Of a stretch of 64,000 bases of DNA, positions 60,641 to 64,000 are shown piece after piece. The first letter of the stretch is position 1. Each line of letters starts with the position of its first letter. Source of the DNA: an uncultured Selenomonadales bacterium (lineage in GTDB: Bacteria > Bacillota > Negativicutes > Selenomonadales > Selenomonadaceae); assembly GCA_946408355.1 (NCBI GenBank), contig CAMJRX010000008.1, positions 1 to 64,000 of the forward strand, written 5' to 3'. A program made the translations under genes and the position numbers. The notes below the pieces were generated by a model. That model had not been told where the DNA came from. It made no database searches and saw only the letters and a list, made by a program, of their open reading frames with translations.

Positions 60641-61927
60641 ATGAATTTTATCAAGAAATTTTTACGAATTATTTTAGGCGTAATGCTAAGCGTCTTAATC
60701 GGCGTGGCGTTAATGATTTTTGTTTACGCGCTACCGAACGAACTAGCCGTTGAAAATATTCGCGACGCATTGCCGCTTTACGAACACGAGGGAAATTATC
60801 CGTCATGGGCATTGGGCGAACATTCAAAACTCGACAATTTCACCGACGCGATAATGTTATTGGAAATAATTCACCCAACAGATGATGTAATAAAATCGGC
60901 AATGCTAAATCCGCGTTTTGCGTTGCCTGACGAGGAAAAACCTGTAGAGGCATTAATAAAAGTTCTGCGCGACGACACCGAAGGCTTAAGCGAAACGGTT
61001 TATCCGCGTTATTGGCACGGCTATCTTTTGGTACTCAAGCCGCTACTCTTGACAATGAAGGCTAACCATTTGCGAATGCTTTTGGCTTACGTGGTGTTTA
61101 TTTTATTTGTCGTCGCCTTGCTCGCGTGTCAAAAAATTTTAGGAACGCCCCGTGCGCTTGCATTGGCGGGAACTGTCATGATTTTAAATCCGGTCTCGCT
61201 GTCAATGTCATTTCAATTCGCGCCGATTTATATCATAACAATGACGGCGATAATTATCATGCTGAAAAAAAATCGCCGCCTATTTGACGACGGACTTTAT
61301 ATTTACTTTTTTGCGCTGACGGGAATTTTAATCGCGTTCTTCGATTTCCTGACTTATCCGATTTTTTCTGTCGGCATGATGTTAATTTTTTGGTACGTTT
61401 TGAATCTGCGCGGACTTCTTGAAGAAAAATTATCTAACGTTCTTAAAATGATGAGCGAACTTTTAATTGCGTGGGGCACGGGTTATTTCGGCATGTGGTC
61501 GGGCAAATGGATTATCTCGCAACTTTTGACAGGTTACGATACCATTTCCAGCGCATTCGTTCAAGTTGCGTCGTATACTCGAATCGGCAATAATCTGGTT
61601 AATGCGGGCTGGCAAATTACGACACTCGGCGCGATTCAGAGAAATATTGCCGTCTTAGGGCACGGACCGATAAGAATTTTTTTGTTCCTTGCGATAATTT
61701 TCCTGCTCTATATCTTAATCAGTCGACGAAATATATTAACCTCAAGAAAAGTTTTACCATATTTATTCCCAGCAACATTGCCGTTTATCTGGTACGCCAT
61801 TGCAAGCGGACATTCGCATATCCACGCATTTTTTGTTTATCGAGGACTTGCCGCAACTATTTTCGCATTGTCTTGCTTATCAATAGAAATTTGGCAACAC
61901 GATAAAAAAGTAGTTTTTAATTCGTAA
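60641..61927 (+). CDS. Polytopic membrane protein, possible GT-C glycosyltransferase
   Basis: A 428-residue protein. One N-terminal helix (about 8-31) is followed by a roughly 110-residue extracytoplasmic loop (about 32-145), then about nine more helices. This layout, with a large first outer loop carrying acidic residues (LDNFTDAIML, RDDTEGLSE), is that of GT-C lipid-dependent glycosyltransferases, but no decisive motif is visible. A surface polysaccharide role is inferred only. Its last 11 bases overlap the convergent YjiH-like gene. Confidence 0.65.
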   Translation: MNFIKKFLRIILGVMLSVLIGVALMIFVYALPNELAVENIRDALPLYEHEGNYPSWALGEHSKLDNFTDAIMLLEIIHPTDDVIKSAMLNPRFALPDEEKPVEALIKVLRDDTEGLSETVYPRYWHGYLLVLKPLLLTMKANHLRMLLAYVVFILFVVALLACQKILGTPRALALAGTVMILNPVSLSMSFQFAPIYIITMTAIIIMLKKNRRLFDDGLYIYFFALTGILIAFFDFLTYPIFSVGMMLIFWYVLNLRGLLEEKLSNVLKMMSELLIAWGTGYFGMWSGKWIISQLLTGYDTISSAFVQVASYTRIGNNLVNAGWQITTLGAIQRNIAVLGHGPIRIFLFLAIIFLLYILISRRNILTSRKVLPYLFPATLPFIWYAIASGHSHIHAFFVYRGLAATIFALSCLSIEIWQHDKKVVFNS

Positions 61928-63290
61928 AGAACATGTGCGCAACGGGAGCCGCAATTAACAAACTAATAATTGTACGCTCAAGGAAGAGGATAAACAATTC
62001 GGGGAGGTTGACGGGGATTTTCGAGCCGAGAATCAAACCGCCGACTTCCGACAAATAAATTAATTGCGTGACGGAAATGACTGCCACGATAAATTTTGCC
62101 ATTGGGCTGGTAATTGTGCCCGCCGCCAATACCGACGGCGTAAACATGTCAGTAAAGCCAACAATCATTGTTTTGGAAACTGCCTCCGCTTGAGGAACGT
62201 CTAAAATTTGCAACAGAGGCAAAAATGGTAATCCCAACGTGTCAAAAATCGTTGTGTGATTCGCCAAAACCAACGCCAAAGTTCCTATGCACATTACGAC
62301 CGGCAACACGCCAAACCACATGCCCGCAGCGTTCTTAAATGCGCCTTCCATGAACTGTTCAAAGCCGCGATGTTCTGCGACGCGCTCTTTAGCTAATGCA
62401 ATGCCATATTGAAACGACGTTGTGTAACCTTCGGGGAGCGATTCACCCATTGCCTTGCCTGGAACTAAATATTCATCTTTTTTCAAGCTAAGCGGTGGGA
62501 TTCGCGGCAAGATTAACGCGCAGACAATTCCTATTGCGCAGATTAACAGATAGTACAGTCCGAAATATTCCATTAAGTCAACTTGCGCCAAAACGACGAT
62601 TGAAAACGTTATCGATACGGCGGAAAATGTCGTCGAGATAATCGCCGCCTCGCGCTTTGAATAATAACCGCCTTCGTACTGGTTAGCCGTGAGCATAACG
62701 CCCAATGTGCCGTCGCCAATCCAAGACGTTATACAGTCGACTGCGGCGCGACCAGGTATCGTAAACAGCGGGCGCATAACCTTAGTTAAAAGCGCGCCGA
62801 TAAATTCAAGCAGTCCAAAATCCAACAGCAACGGCAAAAGTAATCCCGCCAATAAAAATATTACCACAAGGACGCTAAGCAAATCATTTAGAACAAAGCC
62901 GCCGTTGTCGTCCGAAGTTATTAAACTGATGACGCCCGCGCCGCCTTCGCCCGATTGAATGCCTAAGTAAGTCAGCCAAATAAAAATCGCGCCGAAAATC
63001 CTAATCACGACCCAAATCGCCGTCGTCGAAAACGTGTTGGCGACAATCGGATAAGTCGCGATGAAATTCGGCTTGCCCAAAAAAATTATGCCGAGAATTG
63101 CCGATAATGTAACAATCCCAACGCACAACGCCGGTAAAAATTCGCCTATCGCGCCCGAAATCATGTCCGCGATAATTTTGACGACTATTGTCCAGCTCCC
63201 GTCGTATTGTACAGGAATCATGAACAAAATAATCCCGACGATTGACGGCACCAAAAAGCCCGCCAGTGAACCTTGTTGTTTGTTTTCCAT
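61917..63290 (-). CDS. YjiH-family membrane protein with nucleoside-recognition (Gate) domains
   Basis: A 457-residue polytopic protein with about eleven helices. GRAAVDCITSWIGDGTLGVML near residue 185 and VGFTDMFTPSVLAAG near 395 are typical of YjiH/Gate-domain proteins, and the two-fold repeat of such segments fits a transporter. Substrates of the family are not settled; nucleosides or other small metabolites are suggested. The ATG at 63290 is preceded by AAGGAGATTG. It is transcribed away from the feo operon. Confidence 0.8.
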   Translation of the reverse strand: MENKQQGSLAGFLVPSIVGIILFMIPVQYDGSWTIVVKIIADMISGAIGEFLPALCVGIVTLSAILGIIFLGKPNFIATYPIVANTFSTTAIWVVIRIFGAIFIWLTYLGIQSGEGGAGVISLITSDDNGGFVLNDLLSVLVVIFLLAGLLLPLLLDFGLLEFIGALLTKVMRPLFTIPGRAAVDCITSWIGDGTLGVMLTANQYEGGYYSKREAAIISTTFSAVSITFSIVVLAQVDLMEYFGLYYLLICAIGIVCALILPRIPPLSLKKDEYLVPGKAMGESLPEGYTTSFQYGIALAKERVAEHRGFEQFMEGAFKNAAGMWFGVLPVVMCIGTLALVLANHTTIFDTLGLPFLPLLQILDVPQAEAVSKTMIVGFTDMFTPSVLAAGTITSPMAKFIVAVISVTQLIYLSEVGGLILGSKIPVNLPELFILFLERTIISLLIAAPVAHMFFTN

Positions 63291-63435
63291 TTCAATCTCC
63301 TTCGCAAAAAATATTAGAGAGAAACTCCCGAAACAAAATACACGTCATTATAGCACTAATTGCGCGACTTTCAACAAACAAACGACAAAAAAATCTGCGC
63401 GGACTTTTTTATTGGAAAAAATTTTCAAGAAGGGT

Positions 63436-63450
63436 TGATAATTATTTTCA
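63436..63450. promoter_or_regulatory. Near-consensus Fur box upstream of feoAB
   Basis: TGATAATTATTTTCA matches the 7-1-7 Fur consensus TGATAATnATTATCA at 14 of 15 positions, counting n. It lies 58 bases before the feoA start. Iron-bound Fur should repress ferrous iron uptake here. Confidence 0.75.
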
Positions 63451-63507
63451 TGCATGATAAACTGCGCATAAAGCTAAACGAAAATACTTTTCAAGGAGGT
63501 ACCGGAA

Positions 63508-63732
63508 TTGACACTTAAAGAAACAAAGTCGGGAATGGTCGTGAGGATTGATTCAGTCGGTGAATCGGCACTTAAACAGCGGCTCATGACAATGGGACTA
63601 ATCCCCGGCACTCGTGTAGAAGTTTTGAACTCGGCACCGCTCGGCGACCCGATTGCTATACGGCTCCGCTCTTACAACTTGGCATTGAGACGCGACGACG
63701 CCGCGCAGATTGAAGTTTCACAAGTTAATTGA
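63508..63732 (+). CDS. feoA: Ferrous iron transport protein FeoA
   Basis: A 74-residue SH3-like protein. Signatures are VVRIDSVGESALKQRLMTMG (residues 11-30), LIPGTRVEVLNSAPLGDP and IRLRSYNLALRRDDA. FeoA assists the FeoB permease. The start is a TTG at 63508, preceded by AAGGAGGTACCGGAA. feoB follows nine bases downstream. Confidence 0.95.
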   Translation: MTLKETKSGMVVRIDSVGESALKQRLMTMGLIPGTRVEVLNSAPLGDPIAIRLRSYNLALRRDDAAQIEVSQVN

Positions 63733-63741
63733 GGTGATAAA

Positions 63742-64000
63742 ATGTCAGCATTATCCGTAGCATTAACGGGCAATCCCAATACCGGCAAGTCGACAATTTT
63801 TAACGAACTTACCGGCGCACGTCAGAAAATCGGCAACTGGCCTGGTGTTACAGTCGACAAAAAAGTTGGCGTTATCGAACACAACGGCAGAAAAATTTCC
63901 GTCATAGATTTGCCTGGCACTTATTCAATCAACGCCCGCTCACAGGAAGAGCAGGTTGTCAGCGATTATTTCAAGGAGAATAAGCCCGATATAGTCGTTA
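63742..64000 (+). CDS. feoB: Ferrous iron transporter FeoB (5' part, cut by the window end)
   Basis: The first 86 codons of FeoB, the ferrous iron permease with an N-terminal GTPase domain. Visible motifs are GNPNTGKSTIFNELTG (G1), NWPGVTVDKK (G2) and IDLPGTYSI (G3). The ATG at 63742 follows GAGGTGAT. The frame is open to the right edge; the membrane part lies outside the window. Confidence 0.96.
   Translation, partial: MSALSVALTGNPNTGKSTIFNELTGARQKIGNWPGVTVDKKVGVIEHNGRKISVIDLPGTYSINARSQEEQVVSDYFKENKPDIVV

Overview
The window looks like chromosomal DNA from a diderm Firmicute, most probably a Negativicute of the Selenomonas type. That placement is an inference. It rests on strong GGAGG-type ribosome binding sites, frequent TTG starts, the Firmicute rapZ-yvcK-whiA operon, an RbgA/YlqF GTPase, a glucose-type IICBA phosphotransferase protein and an RTX repeat protein. 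No diagnostic outer-membrane gene is present. The DNA is moderately AT-rich and full of AAAATTTT-like words.

Layout. 0-4.4 kb: a gene remnant at the left edge, an ABC-2 exporter pair, a CydC-like exporter and rbgA. 4.5-9 kb: HAD phosphatase, rapZ, yvcK, whiA and a DUF4446 gene. 9.2-12.7 kb: two NikD/NikE-like ATPases, a methyltransferase, ndk and larE. 12.8-15.1 kb: five tRNAs behind a consensus promoter, a tandem duplication of the 5' end of the mpg glycosylase gene, mpg, a YbjN-like gene and tmRNA. 15.1-22.2 kb: cheR, tRNA-Pro, macro domain, phosphoesterase, rpiB, thyX, a NYN-domain protein with a tripled C-terminal repeat, pepD and an acyltransferase. 22.3-26.6 kb: an RTX protein behind a promoter with a poly-A spacer, larB, a small unknown gene and a second NYN protein carrying OST-HTH. 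26.8-35.7 kb: PTS IICBA, a putative fucosyltransferase-like gene with a ten-C tract, and a glycolytic operon gap / pgk-tpiA fusion / gpmI. 35.9-41.9 kb: a tandem GT2 glycosyltransferase, a MATE transporter, a decayed cas2-cas1 pair, a structured intergenic RNA candidate and an iron-sulfur aldo/keto reductase. 42-45.8 kb: grpE-dnaK-dnaJ. 45.9-56.3 kb: a five-gene signalling cluster. 56.7-61.9 kb: accessory genes (AAA/DUF4143 ATPase, YopX protein, secreted and membrane unknowns). 61.9-64 kb: a YjiH-like membrane protein and feoA-feoB behind a near-consensus Fur box.

The most interesting region is the signalling cluster. It encodes a 1522-residue hybrid kinase with two sensor modules, a first HisKA whose histidine is replaced by lysine, and three near-identical Hpt domains. 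Next come a REC-GGDEF protein, a membrane-anchored BMP-type binding protein, a second hybrid kinase and a double-REC regulator. Taken together they suggest a ligand-sensing phosphorelay feeding cyclic-di-GMP synthesis. Other second-look items are the cas2-cas1 remnant, two possible slipped-strand switches (C10 in a glycosyltransferase, A12 in the RTX promoter), the mpg promoter duplication and the NYN-repeat protein.
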